Positions 8,470 through 21,214 of a stretch of DNA of 64,000 nt are shown in pieces. A program made the position numbers and the translations under genes. Location of the stretch: positions 113,996,049 to 114,060,048 of the forward strand of contig NC_092808.1 of NCBI RefSeq assembly GCF_040954645.1. The letters run 5' to 3'. The stretch is from Diabrotica undecimpunctata. Its lineage: Eukaryota > Arthropoda > Insecta > Coleoptera > Chrysomelidae. Position 1 is the first letter of the stretch; each line of letters starts with the position of its first letter. The notes beneath the pieces are model-generated. The model searched no databases. It had not been told where the DNA came from and saw nothing but the letters and a program-made list of their open reading frames with translations.

Positions 8470-8906
8470 TAAAATTTTAATTATTATTTGTTCGTTGTAC
8501 CCACTGTTTATTGCTAGCAGAATCCAGGGTCATTCCTAGGTACTTCACTCACTTGGAAACCAATAAAGTTTTACCATAAAAGCTAAGCTATCTGGTAAGT
8601 CTAATGGCCCTTCTCCGAGTAAACATAAACAAAGCAGTCTTATCAGGATTAACCCCGAGTGCCTGCTCCCAGCACCATCCTTCAACGAGCCCGAGACTCA
8701 CCTGGGCTTCCTCGTTCCGTTCCCAGGAAGAGCCTCTCAACCAGTATAATTACGTCATTGGCGTAGGCTTGCGCATATATACCTTTGTTTTCGGACAGTC
8801 GCTGAAGAAGGCTGTCAACCATCAGGCACCACAGCAGCCGGAACAAAACTCTTCCCTGAGGGGCAAGATGAGCATCCTCATCTACTTCTCGCGTCCTAAT
8901 ATCCAT
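8470..8906 (-). pseudogene. LINE reverse transcriptase fragment (jockey/R1-like)
   Basis: A 74-residue open stretch on the minus strand (8906-8682) reads LAPQGRVLFRLLWCLMVDSLL followed by YANDVIILV: the PQG...SPLLW and YADD blocks of non-LTR reverse transcriptases, the second with Asn for the first catalytic Asp. Downstream in another frame come GVNPDKTALFMFTRR and VKYLGMTLD, the post-catalytic thumb motifs. Inactive. It joins abruptly to a different LINE piece at ~8907. Confidence 0.8.
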
Positions 8907-9420
8907 TTTTTGGTGTTATAATACGTTTTTCCTTGGATTCTCGCGTTTAGTAATTTCCTGGGGATTCTGTTCTCATTCATCCGAACCGCGTGCCTGCTCA
9001 CCGTAATCGTTGCAGCCTAGTGTATTGGTGTCAGAGTTGGTTCTATTATATTGTTGGTCTGTTTCTTTATTATGTCTAATTCGTCGGTTGTTATTTTCGT
9101 TCATTGGGCCTATTATTCTGCGTAATATTTTTATTTGGAACACATCTAATGCATTGGCAAATTTTTAATGTTATCACCCATGTTTCACATTCGTAACTTA
9201 CTATAGCCTTATTATTGTTTTATAGATTCGGAGCTTTGTTTTCCGGTATATTCTTCTATTTATTTTAGGTTCTTCTTTACTGTTTGCGATCAGGTCTATT
9301 CCTATATTCCTAAGTACCTGAATCTGTGCACGTGTTCCATATCATCTATAGAGTGAATTGGTACGCTTATCTATTTGATCTGGTTTATACGAATAATTTT
9401 GTCTTATTTGTATTTATTGC
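8907..9420 (-). pseudogene. LINE C-terminal fragment
   Basis: On the minus strand, starting near 9355: HRFRYLGIGIDL, RRIYRKTKLRIYKTII, AIVSYECETWVIT and RMNENRIPRKLLNARIQGK. These are the YLG, YKT.I..LLYG.ETW and R.P.K.L..R..G blocks of the C-terminal half of RTE/CR1-type LINE proteins. Frames are broken. The abrupt change at 8907 indicates two elements end to end. Confidence 0.7.
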
Positions 9421-10282
9421 TAGCGCTATACCTTCTGCACTTTGTTTCAATTTAACGTTTTTTGTTTAATAGTTTTCTAAAATAAATCATCTAGGTTCCC
9501 TTAATTTTCTTCGTGTTATTAATTATATCACCCTTCTTATCTTTGCACAGACTAGTCTACGGCTTGTATCCCTGTCTTAAGTGTTTGATGAATTTATCGA
9601 TGATTAATTGTAGTATTTCCCAATCTCTTACTAGCTATTTCAATTCCCTTAATGGTGGCTTCTCGAGATCATGATATGGTAGGTATGCTGATCCGAGAAT
9701 TATCTCCTTCATACTTCTCCCCTCTATACTCTCCATCATTACCGTTACACTGGAAGACAGATTTTTCAACGGCAGTGATTTAATATGTCATTTGACTATT
9801 ATGCAAATACTCAGGACTTCATCAAATCAGCTTTATATAAGCTCTTTATCAATGTCCGATAGACCTCTTATTTTGCTCTTATAAACCCAGAGATCTTGTA
9901 TTAAAGCTATATCGAACCTTCTCATAGCAAATCTGTATTACGCCTTGCAATGTCTGGAAATAAGGAAACCTCCATGCTTTGTAGGAGACCTCGTCGATTG
10001 TGTCTCCAAGGATTTGTGCATTCTTCCCGATCTTTCGATTTTTCAACAAGTCTCCTTTTTAAGGTATTTATTTTGCTTCCTTAGACGAGTTCTGATAGTT
10101 ACTTCGCAGCCTTGTTCTCGGGGACACAGATGAGAATAATTTGGCGCTTGGGCATGTTATTGGGATTGACTTCATTAAGTCCGCGTTCTTTCACAGTCTC
10201 GTTTTTTAAGCTCCAGACAGGTGTTTTTTGATATTTTGAGTAGAGTCTGTTAATGCCTGAACGCCTTCTGGCTGATTATTTG
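9421..10282. other. No clear gene; possible LINE debris
   Basis: Minus-strand reading gives scraps that could belong to the LINE at 8907-9420, but no diagnostic motif. The 62-residue open stretch at 9945-10133 has no recognisable similarity. Confidence 0.4.
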
Positions 10283-11254
10283 TAGGCGAGGTAATAAAGC
10301 AATAAACCTACCAAATTTTTGCAGTTAAATAGATCTCAATTAAATTTGTTGCATTCGATTCGTTAGAGTATCAGGAAATTTTGTGAACAAAAATGACAAT
10401 GTGGAAATAAAAATTGCATTATTAAACAAGAAAAATACATTTTTGAAGTGCATTTCGAAGTAGTGAAAAATGATAAATTTTAAATTCAGAAGTAATTGAC
10501 GGAAATTAATTCAATATTACGACTCGGAAGTTTTTGGGGTCATTAAACACGAATATCATGATGGCGATGATCTCCGAGGAGCTTGGTGCAACTGGGACTC
10601 GCGCTACTCAAAGGTTTTTGGAGTTGCTGAACACTTACATTATGTCGGCAATGGTGTGCGAGGCACATGGCACCCAGGACGGGCTTCGTCTTCTACAGTT
10701 TTGTGGAAATTCAATAAAAATTAGTGTAAACTCGTTATTCAGGGTTTTTTGGGGTCTCCGAGGCACCTGGAGCACTGGATGAGCGTCGTCTACTGGAATT
10801 TGCATCGGAGTGCATCGGAGACTGGTTGTGTATCGAATTTCCAAAAAATTATAGGTGACAATGCCTCTTCTAGGCACCAGGTGCATCACCGATATAATAT
10901 CGACACCATTACCGATATAATATTAGTGTTTAAACTGATTTTGTATCGAATTTCCACTAAACTTCAGGAGACAAGTCCAGATGTAATAAATGCCTCGGAG
11001 ACAATCGCCGTCATAATATTCGTCTTCAGTGACTCCAAAAACCTCCGAGTAGTAATACTGAACTCATTTCCATTAATTATTTCCGATTTACAAATTTATT
11101 ATTTTTCATTAATTCGCAATGCACTTTGGAAAATGCATTTTCTTGTTCAATAATGCCATTTGCATTTCCACATTATTATACACGTCATTGAGATACATAC
11201 AACTGCAAAAATTTTGTAGGTTTTGGGCTTTTTACTGCTTTATTGTCTCGCCTA
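10283..11254. mobile_element. Foldback element with long imperfect inverted arms
   Basis: The outer ends read TAGGCGAGGTAATAAAGC on the left and, reverse-complemented, TAGGCGAGACAATAAAGC on the right. Similarity continues inward for about 300 bases through blocks such as AATTTTTGCAGTT, GCATTATT.AACAAGAAAA and TTTTTGG.GTCA. The middle repeats GGTTTTT-GG-GT and CTCCGAGG-GC modules several times. TTG flanks both ends (10280-10282, 11255-11257), a possible 3-bp duplication. No transposase, so non-autonomous. Confidence 0.75.
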
Positions 11255-11257
11255 TTG

Positions 11258-14200
11258 GGACAGGTATAGAATCCGCGACTGGAGTCTTTTTCTGAGTGTT
11301 TCTGTTGTCTATGTTGTATTTTGTTTTGTCTCGCTGTCCATATTTACTTGCTAAAGCTAAGGCAATAATCCTACAAAATTTCTCCAATTTCTCCCCTGTA
11401 CCATGGATTTCCATGGGCAGGATTATTATATTACACCTCGGGATTAGGGACCGCAGTACTTGCAGAACGTAGAACGTTCTCTATCAGCCATTGGGATGTG
11501 CCGTAGCACTATATGTAGACATGCACATACAGAAACGAAAACAGAATGATGAAATCAGACGTTTTATTTTTAAAGAGAATATTACATTTAAAATAATTGA
11601 ATGGGTAATTATTATAATGGGAATCAAGGCGATTTTGTTTGTTAAAATTAAGTATTATTTTGATTCTAATCTTTATACTTACTACCTTATTTTTTTTCTT
11701 CCCTTGTGATGTGAAATTATATATCTTACTTTTACACTTTTCAGTGTAGTTCTCACGATTTCTGCAGAAAACTGAGAAAAGCAAATGTCATGAGCAAATT
11801 GAACCTCACTACTTAGCAAAATCACGCCCTATTTATCACATGCAGCCTTCGAATTTTTTTCGACATTTAGTGAAATAACGAGGTGCTCACATATATACTT
11901 TTATTAAGACAAACGCATATTAAATACGTTATTATCACAATAGGTTTGTCACGATTTTGTAAAACGCGTTGTATAATTCGTTTTACGCTAATTGATATAA
12001 ACACAGATCGTCAATTGTTCGATATGACCGGGAGGCATGTGATGCAACAAAAATTGAAACTTACTGATCAGTTATGAATGAAGAAGGTCAAATGTCTTCT
12101 GTGAGATATCGTACCATAGTTTAGTAATCTTTATAGAACACTTATAAAGTAGTTTTATAAGTAGGGTATGTTACCATATTTGCAAGACTCCTTGAAGTTG
12201 AACTAGTTACTTAAGAGTATTTGCCTTAAAAACACAATTTTGCAATTGAATGTATTTAACTAGTTAAGCACCAAAATATAAACTTTTGAAAAACTAGGAA
12301 AAACGGAATTACGAACAAAGAAATGATTTTAAGACTCTGTTTATTTTGTTCCTTTAAATATACTATTTACCTTAACATATGCAAATATTTTTTTACTTTT
12401 TAAAATATAAATGACACAAAAAAAATTAAAAAGTTCACAAAACTGGAATTTTTTAAAAAGAAAACTCATTTACAGTAATGTATTTATTTTTCACTTTACA
12501 TACCAACTATCTATCAATATCAGTTATGTATGTCTATACATAACTGTGTCGATACTCGACAGTGATTTCTGTGTCAGTTCTAGGCCACTCGAAGATGGGG
12601 TTGTAAAAATCTTCGTACTTCGTCCTTTTATTTCTTGAAATCTGCAATTTTCTTCAAATTAATAGGTACCTGAAACATCAAAATTATAAGGATCTTTAGA
12701 CATATTTTTGTACAATTACTTAGCCTGCTTGTAGGGTAGCCGTCTTAATTGGTAAGGCTGGAAGTGAATTCACTTTCAGGAGAGAAATAGTTGATTGAAT
12801 AAATCCATCGATATACTTCTTAGCTATTATTTTCCTAGGAGTCGCTTTATTAAACTGCACAATAATAACTTTAAAAAATAAATTACTCGTTCGTCATAGA
12901 TTAAATATAGTATGCAACTTGTTACGGTTAACTTTCAGCATTGAAACGTTACAGGTTTAATACACGTCAAAAACAAGTATGTCAATGAAATCGTATATAC
13001 AGTGCACTCAGTATCTTTTTATAAACATGATCAAGTGAAATTGTTGCCTGATAGCTATCGAAGAACCGTCTATGACCGACAACATATATTATATACGACA
13101 ACATATATTCTCACCGGAGACTTATGTAGAATGTCAGCTCTTTTTATTTGTGTTCATCGTAGATAAAATACAGTATGCAGCTCGTTACGGTTTCCCGACG
13201 TGTGACAGTCTCAAATCGTTAAACAGCAAAATATGCCTGTCATGCTTGTGTCATATCCCCTGCGTCGGTGGGCGAGACTTTGTTGTGGACGGGACTTTGT
13301 TCCCATTTGTCAGTAGTTTCGTTCTGACATAAGCTACGGAAAAGAAAAAGAATTTACAGTTGACAGGCGAAGAAGAATTGACAGTTGCGTTAGATAAGGA
13401 AAAGAATAAGAATAGACAGTTGATAAATGGTTCCGGTCTTGACTAACGTTCATGCTCGGCCGGTAATGCAGATGTCAACTCTTAACGATAGTGACGTCAG
13501 AATAGACTTTGACCGTCTGTCTTAAGTAGCCCATCCTTTACTCAAACAGAGGTTTCATCAGATATGGTGAACTTTTTGTAATATCTTGGCCATCGTTGTT
13601 TAAAGCTGAATATGATTTCTGGCGTTAACTTTTGAGCAGTAAAGCAGTTGTTTTTGCTTGCTTTCTGTATCAAATTATATTGTTCTAGATAATAGATATG
13701 ATTGACCTTTTTCACCAGACTTTTATTGCACCAAAATCATTATCGTAGGGAGAGAACAAATGTTCTCGGACTGGAAATTGTAAACGATAAAGTCAAAGCG
13801 ACCAATGTCACATAGCTTCATCAAAAATCTTACCACAGTATGGTTTTTATTTTGGCCAGATTACCCATCACTGGGTATTTTCTAAGAGAAGGGAAAATCT
13901 CAGTGGTTAGCAGTTAGTTAAATCATAGTTTAAAAAACTTGCAATGAAGTAAACAACTTTTAATGTATAATGGTATATTTTTAAAATCTTTATAAAATTG
14001 AAATTATCTAAACGGATTAAAAATTTTAGAACGTTTTCAATCTTATCAGACCATCATCAATGAGAACCTTAAAGTAAGTATTTCCACGTTAATTTAGTTG
14101 TTAACAAGAGGTAAAATGTTGACTGTTAAACTGAAAGAATGTGTTTAGTACCTTTAGCGTTAGTAATAGAAACTAGCTACATAATTAAGATGTAAAAACT

Positions 14201-14879
14201 CTTAGATTACATATTAAATTTAATAAATTTTAAAATTGGTTTCATACGAGGTCAATGTTGAAAAGTTTAACTTTAAGGGAATATACTAATGCCTACTCGA
14301 AACAAGGACGTGTGTGTTCTGAGGAAGATACTAGCCAACTGAAAGTAAGATCAGGAGGTGAAATTAATTACAATAGACAGAACCTTCAAAACAGGTGAGA
14401 GTTTATTTTAAGTCGATACTTAAATATTAAACGCCATCTGTGATATGACATACGTAGTTTTTTGAGATGCCTACTGGCTCAGCTACCTCGTGCACCTTTA
14501 GTCGGTGGTTTGCCACGTGCTAGCCGTTTTTGGGGTACCGAGGCGTGGCTAAATTCGTTAAACCAATTTTTGACGGTTGCCATCGAAGGAGAACAGTCAC
14601 CGTACACAGCATCACTCTTTGATTTCGCTGCGCAATTTCAGCTTTCACATGCGATCAAAACAAAATACGTAATACGAAATGTTGACATTAGTTGTCTACG
14701 AGAATGTATTACACGATACTAGATTTCATCATTAATTTTAGACTCATTTTTTATACCACTGTAAAATTTTGATGATCTTATTTTGTGCACTACTAAGTCT
14801 CCAGCAGCTACCCATTTATTGTTATCATTTAAAGCTTGTCTTTCAATTTTCATTTTAAATTTTCACGTTTACTTATCTA
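11258..14879. other. A+T-rich intergenic DNA, no supported gene
   Basis: Only short open stretches without recognisable domains (for example 11491-11709, 13072-13332, 14462-14722). A ~40-base block at ~12893-12932 recurs diverged at ~13152-13191 (both include TAGTATGCA or CAGTATGCA and GTTACGGTT), suggesting an old tandem duplication. A motif near 14030-14070 (minus strand: TTGATGATGGTCTGATAAGA, then TTGAAAACG) recalls decayed hammerhead-bearing repeats. Confidence 0.4.
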
Positions 14880-15545
14880 AGTCGATTCTAAAGCTGATTG
14901 TACATCAGCTTCAGGATGTTTCAACTGATGTAATCCTGTTTTTGTATGTTTTATATTTATCATCAGATAGTCTATTTGATGTCTAACTACAAGTTCTTTG
15001 TTATCCCATGATGATTTCCATATATATATATATAAACGTCTATCATGCCGCTTAATAAAATATATTTGTACTCACCAGATGATTATCTTGGAATAACTAT
15101 ACTGATCTATCACCTGTATTTTTTCTGTTACCTAATACAAAATTTCTCACCAAATTATCCATTTTTGCTTTCTCGGCTTTGCTATTTAAGTCCACTATTA
15201 TTATTGTGACATATCTTTTCTCAGTAGTTTTGGTAGCTTCACTGATTTGTTTGTGAAAAAGCTCTATTTTTTAATTTCCTTCTCTGCTGTAGGTGCGTAT
15301 ATTTGTATTTTACAAATATGTAGTTTATTTTCCTATTTTTTGTTGTTAGTTGTAACAAAATAATCCTTTCTGTTATTGGAAGAAAACTTTCAACGCATTG
15401 GGTAATTTGATTGTCTACGATTATACCAACTCGGCGGTGGTGCTGAGGGTCATCTCTACCCGAGTAATATATTATATGGTCCCTTACTTTCCATTTCCAC
15501 TTCCTGGCCAGCGCGTTTGACTTATTCTGACTGAATGACTTATCG
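14880..15545 (-). pseudogene. LINE endonuclease-domain remnant
   Basis: Minus-strand translation across several frame breaks gives VGIIVDNQITQCVESFLPIT, ERIILLQLTTK, then KMDNLVRNFVLGNRKNTGDR and FQDNHLV.TN.FY: the later part of an APE-type endonuclease (GVGIIL, ISDRII, N-G-R-G-ER-L..F....L...NT.F). It nicks target DNA in CR1/RTE-type LINEs. Full of stops. Confidence 0.7.
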
Positions 15546-16389
15546 CCTTAATTTCACCATAATACTATAATTAGCAACACCATTTTTAAATCACAAAAAG
15601 AACTTAAATATACCTTCAGATAAACTTATGTAAGGACTCAGACTTTGGGAATACACTGCTTTTCGACGCTTTTATTTGTGATTTTTACCGCACTTTAATA
15701 ATTCTCAATGTCAATTAGTGACCGCTGCTGGCTTATAACTTATTTTCATCAATTGCCAGTTTTTCAATGTACTAACTAATAATAACTGACATTTCCCACA
15801 CCGTACTTAAGACGTTCCCTCTTAATAGCTTAATGACCGTTCAAATTCAATTATGTCTACAGTAAGTGCTTGTAATTAGTATCGTATTTTAAGTTTTTTA
15901 AGTCGGTTAACAACTAGTAACAGATTGCGTGCATGTGCCCAAACGGCAATTGGTTTGTACACAAAAACTACTTAAAAACGTTGAATTAGTGTTGTAATTG
16001 CACTTTCTTTGGTGTTATTTAGTGTTTAGTATAATAATTTTATAATTATGATAACAAACAAGGATGTAACAGAGCTGCTATTTGAATTGGTAATATAGAT
16101 TTAATTGCTCCTTTTAGTTGTAGGTTTCGAATGACCGTTTTTTTAATGTTTTGACAGAAACCTGAGAATGACAATAAAAGGTAAAAAAAATGGTAAAAAA
16201 GAACTGTAAGAATAGTTAGTACATTGATAAGCGAAAGCAAGTCATACATGTTCATAAAGATAACATGAATAGAAACTAGGGCGATGATAATGTAAATAGT
16301 TGCCAATAATACAATAAAACCAAGAATTAGCTATTACACTAATTATTAAACTTTGAAAGACGTATTAGGCCCAACGGACGAAATCAATA
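15546..16389. other. No gene seen
   Basis: A+T-rich sequence without recognisable coding or repeat structure. Confidence 0.4.
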
Positions 16390-16560
16390 AACCGATATGC
16401 CCGAGGGGAAAGACAAGAACATAAGAACATAAAACTTAAGCAAATGGAAGCTGCGTCAAGAACGACATTAAAATAATTATTGGTGACATAAACCCCCAGC
16501 TGGGAGAAATATGCTATTGATAATGTACTTTAGAAAGAAACTATAACGTTAAAAGGGTTT
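16390..16560 (+). pseudogene. Tiny LINE endonuclease fragment
   Basis: The plus strand near 16470 reads IKIIIGDINPQLGE, matching the GDFNAKIG catalytic block of LINE endonucleases, in a short poorly open context. Confidence 0.45.
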
Positions 16561-17261
16561 TATTCTCAATAAACCCCAAAATATAAAAAAACTGTGGAGT
16601 GCTACGCTGGAGTGCGTAGCAGAAAGGGGGTGAAATGAGAAAGGGGTGAATTAGTCCGTATGCACTAGGATGCATTTGGTTGAACTTTATGCACTTTTCG
16701 TGCATAACTATTTACAGAAAAGTTTTAAGGTAAAAAATATTTTTTTTGCAAAAATTTATTCAAAAAACGAAGCAAAAAAACATGAAAACATGCGATTTTT
16801 CTTTTTTGCCCCATAACTTTTTTCCACGGGGGTATAGGTATAGGCAATGCTTCACATAAAGAACTTCTATTCTTTCTTTGCAATATGATGTTTGGTAAAA
16901 GTCTGTTGTTTCGCAAACATTGTTCTATAGCTTTTTTCTACGCAGTTTTGGGTACATATCATAATTAAACATTTAATAGAAAGAAAAATCAATTACCTTT
17001 AAAATGGTGAATTGTAGAAGGTTCTATGACTAATTTTAAACAATACACGATTCTTCAAAGTTGTCTACTTTTAACGATTTGTGCTATTTTTCTATGCTAG
17101 TTTTCGGCTATTTTTTAGATTTCCCACTATAACGTTCTACATTTAGATATATGTATTGCCAAATAAAAAAAAGCTTATTTTCTGTACTTTTCTCTGTACT
17201 CTAATTTTCTATTGGAAAACATTCTAGAAATAACAGTAATGAAGAAATGATTCTTTTAAGT
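16561..17261. other. No gene seen
   Basis: A+T-rich, with short palindromic words (for example TGCACTTTTCGTGCA near 16690). Nothing coding is supported. Confidence 0.4.
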
Positions 17262-17362
17262 GTGATGCTTACAACGATTTGCATTTACCTAAATGTACTA
17301 GGAAATAATTGGAAATTAAAAAAATATCCGTAAAAATTGGTAAAAATCGTTGCAAGCGTCAC
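17262..17362. repeat. Short hairpin (19-base inverted repeat)
   Basis: GTGATGCTTACAACGATTT at 17262-17280 pairs with AAATCGTTGCAAGCGTCAC at 17344-17362, 17 of 19 matching, loop 63 bases. It lies just upstream of the jockey-like remnant. Confidence 0.7.
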
Positions 17363-17384
17363 ATTTTGTGTGACCAAATTAAAC

Positions 17385-19152
17385 AACCACTAAGGAACAA
17401 CACTACAGAAGAAGAGGTAGAAATACACAAGGAAAGATTTAAAGATATCTCCCAGAAATAAAAGGATTTGATAAGGGAGAAAAACGGAGCGAAACAGCTC
17501 GCCAGGAGAACAAGAAAGCAAATAGATAAAAATAGAGCAAATAGACTAAATCTAGAGGTCTACAACAACACCGTAGTCAAAACTTGGAAAATTATGTTCA
17601 AGAAATGGAGCAACAGGAACCAAACATGCAAAACATCTGGAAATTACAAAGACTGTGCCTCCTGATGCCGACCACAATGTAGCTTCGCCTATTTTTTAAA
17701 AAATTTTAAAATGTTTGTTCTTGTGTAGTGTAGTGTGATATACAATTTTATATTTATGACATTCGTTAATCGTTGGATAAGCCAAAATTGACGAAATGCC
17801 CCTGAAGATGCTCTAGGAAGCGAAAGTATCGAGCGAAAACTGTGCTCCATATCTGCCTTTTATTTGATCAAAGTTCATTTATTTGAGCCTTCAACCTTAT
17901 ATCAATTAATCAAGCATAGTTTACTAAAGAAAGCCTCAGGCCTGGATCAAATAAGAAACAGAGCCCAAAAATACCTACCGGCCAGAGCAATAGTATTCTT
18001 AACTAACATAGTTAATGCAATGCTGAGATACAGAAAATTCCCAAATAGATGGAAAGAGGCCCACGTCATCATAATTCCAAAACCAGGCAAAGACAGTAAG
18101 TTCCCGCAAAACTATATGCCAATAAGCTTACTTTCAGCAATTAGCAACATTGTGAAAAAAAAACAAACTAGCAAACTCCAAGTCAAAACGGACAGGCTTG
18201 AAATAATCCCAGAAGCACAGTTTGGCTTCAGAGCAGACCATTCCAGCGAGCTACAAGTACTCAGATTAACAGAGTACATAGCAGCTAGATTTAACGACAA
18301 GCAGTACACAGGAGCAGCCTTTCTGGATATAAGCAAAGTATTCGACAGAGTCTGGCATAAAGGGCTAATATACAAAATGAGAGGATATGGCTACAGCGGG
18401 GCAATGCCGAGACTAATCTCTTCCAACTTGAGCAATCGGAGCTTTAGAGTTCGAAAAGGACAAGTCCTGTCCGAACTCGGAATCCCAGGGCTGGAATGCC
18501 ACAGAGAGCAATCCTATCACCTCTACTATACTTAATATTTACCGCAGATGTTCCGAGAACACCAGAAATACTATTAAGCATTACTGTTGACGACACTGGC
18601 GTAGTGGCCAAGCACCGAAATGTAGACATAGTAGTTAACGACAACCTGCAAACAGCGTTGGATGAAATTGGGGAATGGAGTATCAGATGGAAAATCGCCA
18701 TAAACTCCTACAAAACGCAAGCGATGCTATTCAAAAAGAGATTTCAGCAACCAGAGGAACAACTTACTGTACTATAACGATCCCATCGAGTGGAAAATCG
18801 AGGAAAAATACCTAGAAGTCATCTTGGATAAAAGACTTACATTCAAAAAGTGCGTAGACGCCACAGTGCAAAAAGCTAACGCAGTTAAAGCATCCATCAG
18901 AGGACTCACAGGTAGAAAAAGCAAACTAAGGACAAAAACCAAAATGAGATTAATAAACAGTATCATTTTACCGATACTTACATATGCATCCCTCGTATGG
19001 GGACACACCTGTAACACTACAAAAAAGAGGATTCAAGCAGTTCATAATAGCTACCCAAGAGATGCTGTCAACATCCCAAGATATGTAGCAGAACGCTTTA
19101 TATTTAGGGAACTACAACAAATCAGGGTGTTTCAGTTCACAACGCTTAAATA
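17385..19152 (+). pseudogene. Jockey-type LINE ORF2 remnant (linker, RT, C-terminus)
   Basis: After a broken linker (17385-17665) the reverse transcriptase starts at 17864: KASGLDQIRNRAQKYLPARA, PNRWKEAHVIIIPKPGKDSK, NYMPISLLS, AQFGFRADHS, AAFLDISKVFDRVWHKGL. A frame shift near 18480 is followed by LSPLLYLIFTADVPRTPE and VDDTGVVA, where family YADDT has become TVDDT. After another frame change the C-terminal part continues to TYASLVWGHTCNTT and ends at 19152. Order and motifs are those of jockey-clade ORF2; frameshifts and the damaged catalytic box show it is dead. The Tc1-like fragment abuts it. Confidence 0.88.
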
Positions 19153-19440
19153 ATTAGGGAGTATTTAAACAATACTTTCCCGAATCAAGTTACCAGTGCA
19201 ACAGGCGATATTAAGTGGCCTGCGCAATCTCCAGATCTTACACCCATAGACTTCTTTTTTTGGGGACATTTAAAAAGCATCATCTATGATCATCCTGAGG
19301 CTAGAGATGAAATAAAAAATCAAATAAGAGAAATTCTCCAATTATGTTACAGCAGCAACTCTTTCATCTGCCCGCAGAAGTTTTTATGACAGATTAGGAT
19401 ACTGTTCAGCCGTAGAAGGCCAAATATTTGAATCATTTCT
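19153..19440 (+). pseudogene. Tc1/mariner-superfamily transposase fragment
   Basis: Reads REYLNNTFPNQV, then WPAQSPDLTPIDFFFWGHLK and CSAVEGQIFESF. The W-P-x-x-SPDLTP-D-FF-WG block surrounds the last catalytic Asp of IS630/Tc1/mariner-type transposases. The N-terminal two thirds are absent: the fragment starts exactly where the LINE ends. Confidence 0.75.
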
Positions 19441-19764
19441 GTACGGCATAAAGAATCATTTCTTATTTTATTGGGAATTATTTTTTATTTTCAATGAGAG
19501 CATATTTGTTTTACCTTTTCTTTTTAATTCAACCACAAAAAATTGTCCACATGATTAAAAACCGATACAAATGCACTGCCTTGTAAATGTCGGTGTATTT
19601 TTATTGAGTTTAAGTACTCTAAAAAATTAAAAATGAACTGAGTATATGTAATTAAAACAAACATCGAAGGACGGATATGAATATCCCTTGAGTTGTTATG
19701 TGTTACTAAATGATTTTCTGTCGTGTTGTTGTTGTCGTGTTGTTCTGTAATCCAAAACTTAACG

Positions 19765-19837
<73 letters not shown>

Positions 19838-21214
19838 TACGTTTTATTAACCACAATTTTTTATACTTAATTTTTGTTTTAGGTAAGTTCGCTTAAGATT
19901 TCCTGATTATCAACTCCAATTATTATTATGTAGAATAAGGTATGTTTTAAAAAAATAATTTTATTTTTTAACGCAATATAGGTAGAGTATTGTGTAAACA
20001 TATCACAAGTAAAAACAAAAAATGCATGAAATGATACTACTATTTGATATGAAGATATCAAAAATTTTGTATAGAAAATATTTTAAATATCATTAGTTTT
20101 TGATAAGTAGTTTATTAAAGTATAAGAATACAAAAATGATAATAAACCAACAAGATAATCGATCAGGCTTTGATTAAGTTCGGTAGGCGATAAAGAGCTC
20201 GCTAACAATAAATCCTAGAAGAAGACAACTTACCATCGGAACTGTTTAAATTAGCAAGAGTAACTGTATTTAATTTTTATAAACTGATAGTAGAACTATG
20301 GAAACCGCCACTTATAAAAGCAGATACTCATATATTGGAAATAGTGCCATGGGGAAGACTGACTCAGAGTAGAGAATACTGGAAGAATCTTTTCAGGGAA
20401 GCTAAGGTTCATCAGAGGCTGTAAAGGCAACCCAAAAAAATTAAAAACAATAGTATATTAAAGTATAAGTAGATATTGAGATATTTAAAACACGCGCGAT
20501 TTTTAAAGCAAGCACGCGAGCAAGTATTTTAAAGACCAGTTATCCACGAAAACTTTACGAAATTTGTTTTATTGGTACACTTTGAAATCATGTATTATTT
20601 CTGACAAAAAATTAAAATAAGAGCTAATAATGTAAAATGGTTGAATTTGTGATGTATGTACATCAGTATACCTGTAGTTATTATGGAAATAATGGAGAAA
20701 AAAAAATAATTTACAATCTGTCACATCAGATTAATTGTCATTATTGGTTGTCTATTGCTTAAAAGAAGAATGAGAAAAATGTTTCAAACATTATTGGGAG
20801 TGCCATTAATGGAAATACAAACCCAGTGGCTTCCGAGAATGTGAGTAGTATTAATTTGAACAGCATTTCCTCTGATTTAAATCACAGAAGTATAAATATT
20901 TCTAACAATACCAACCGTACTTTTCACATTCATTTAAAAGATTAAGATTTCCAAATATTTGAATAAATCTTTTGAAATATTTGTTAGTAATATTTTATTC
21001 ATATTTTTATTATTTGACGTTACAAGTTATATACTCCTGTCAGATCAGATAAATATTTAAAACTGTTGATATTGCCATGGTAACTCTAAAACGCGAGCGT
21101 TTTTGAAATTTGAATTTAAACACGCTACTGCGTACTTTAAATAAGCAAACTAGGGTACCAATAAAAAAAATATAATAATACCCATGCATTTTTTGTGTTA
21201 AATTATCATCTTCT
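19441..21214. other. A+T-rich DNA with one LINE scrap
   Basis: Holds a TA microsatellite (separate entry). Near 20345-20425 the plus strand reads PWGRLTQSREYWKNLFREAK, a likely scrap of a LINE C-terminal end. Otherwise nothing supported. Confidence 0.4.
19769..19831. repeat. TA dinucleotide microsatellite
   Basis: About 31 uninterrupted AT units. Unlike the tracts near 40.8, 42.2, 58.7 and 63.4 kb, it has no LTR inside it. Confidence 0.97.

Noticed and set aside
14030..14075. Hammerhead-like pattern on the minus strand (TTGATGATGG...TTGAAAACG)
   Set aside because: Core deviates (TTGATGA), stems are weak and no cleavage triplet is in place.
14462..14722. 86-residue open stretch with some G+C-richer codons
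   Set aside because: No domain, no neighbour context, and within length expected by chance; not called a gene.
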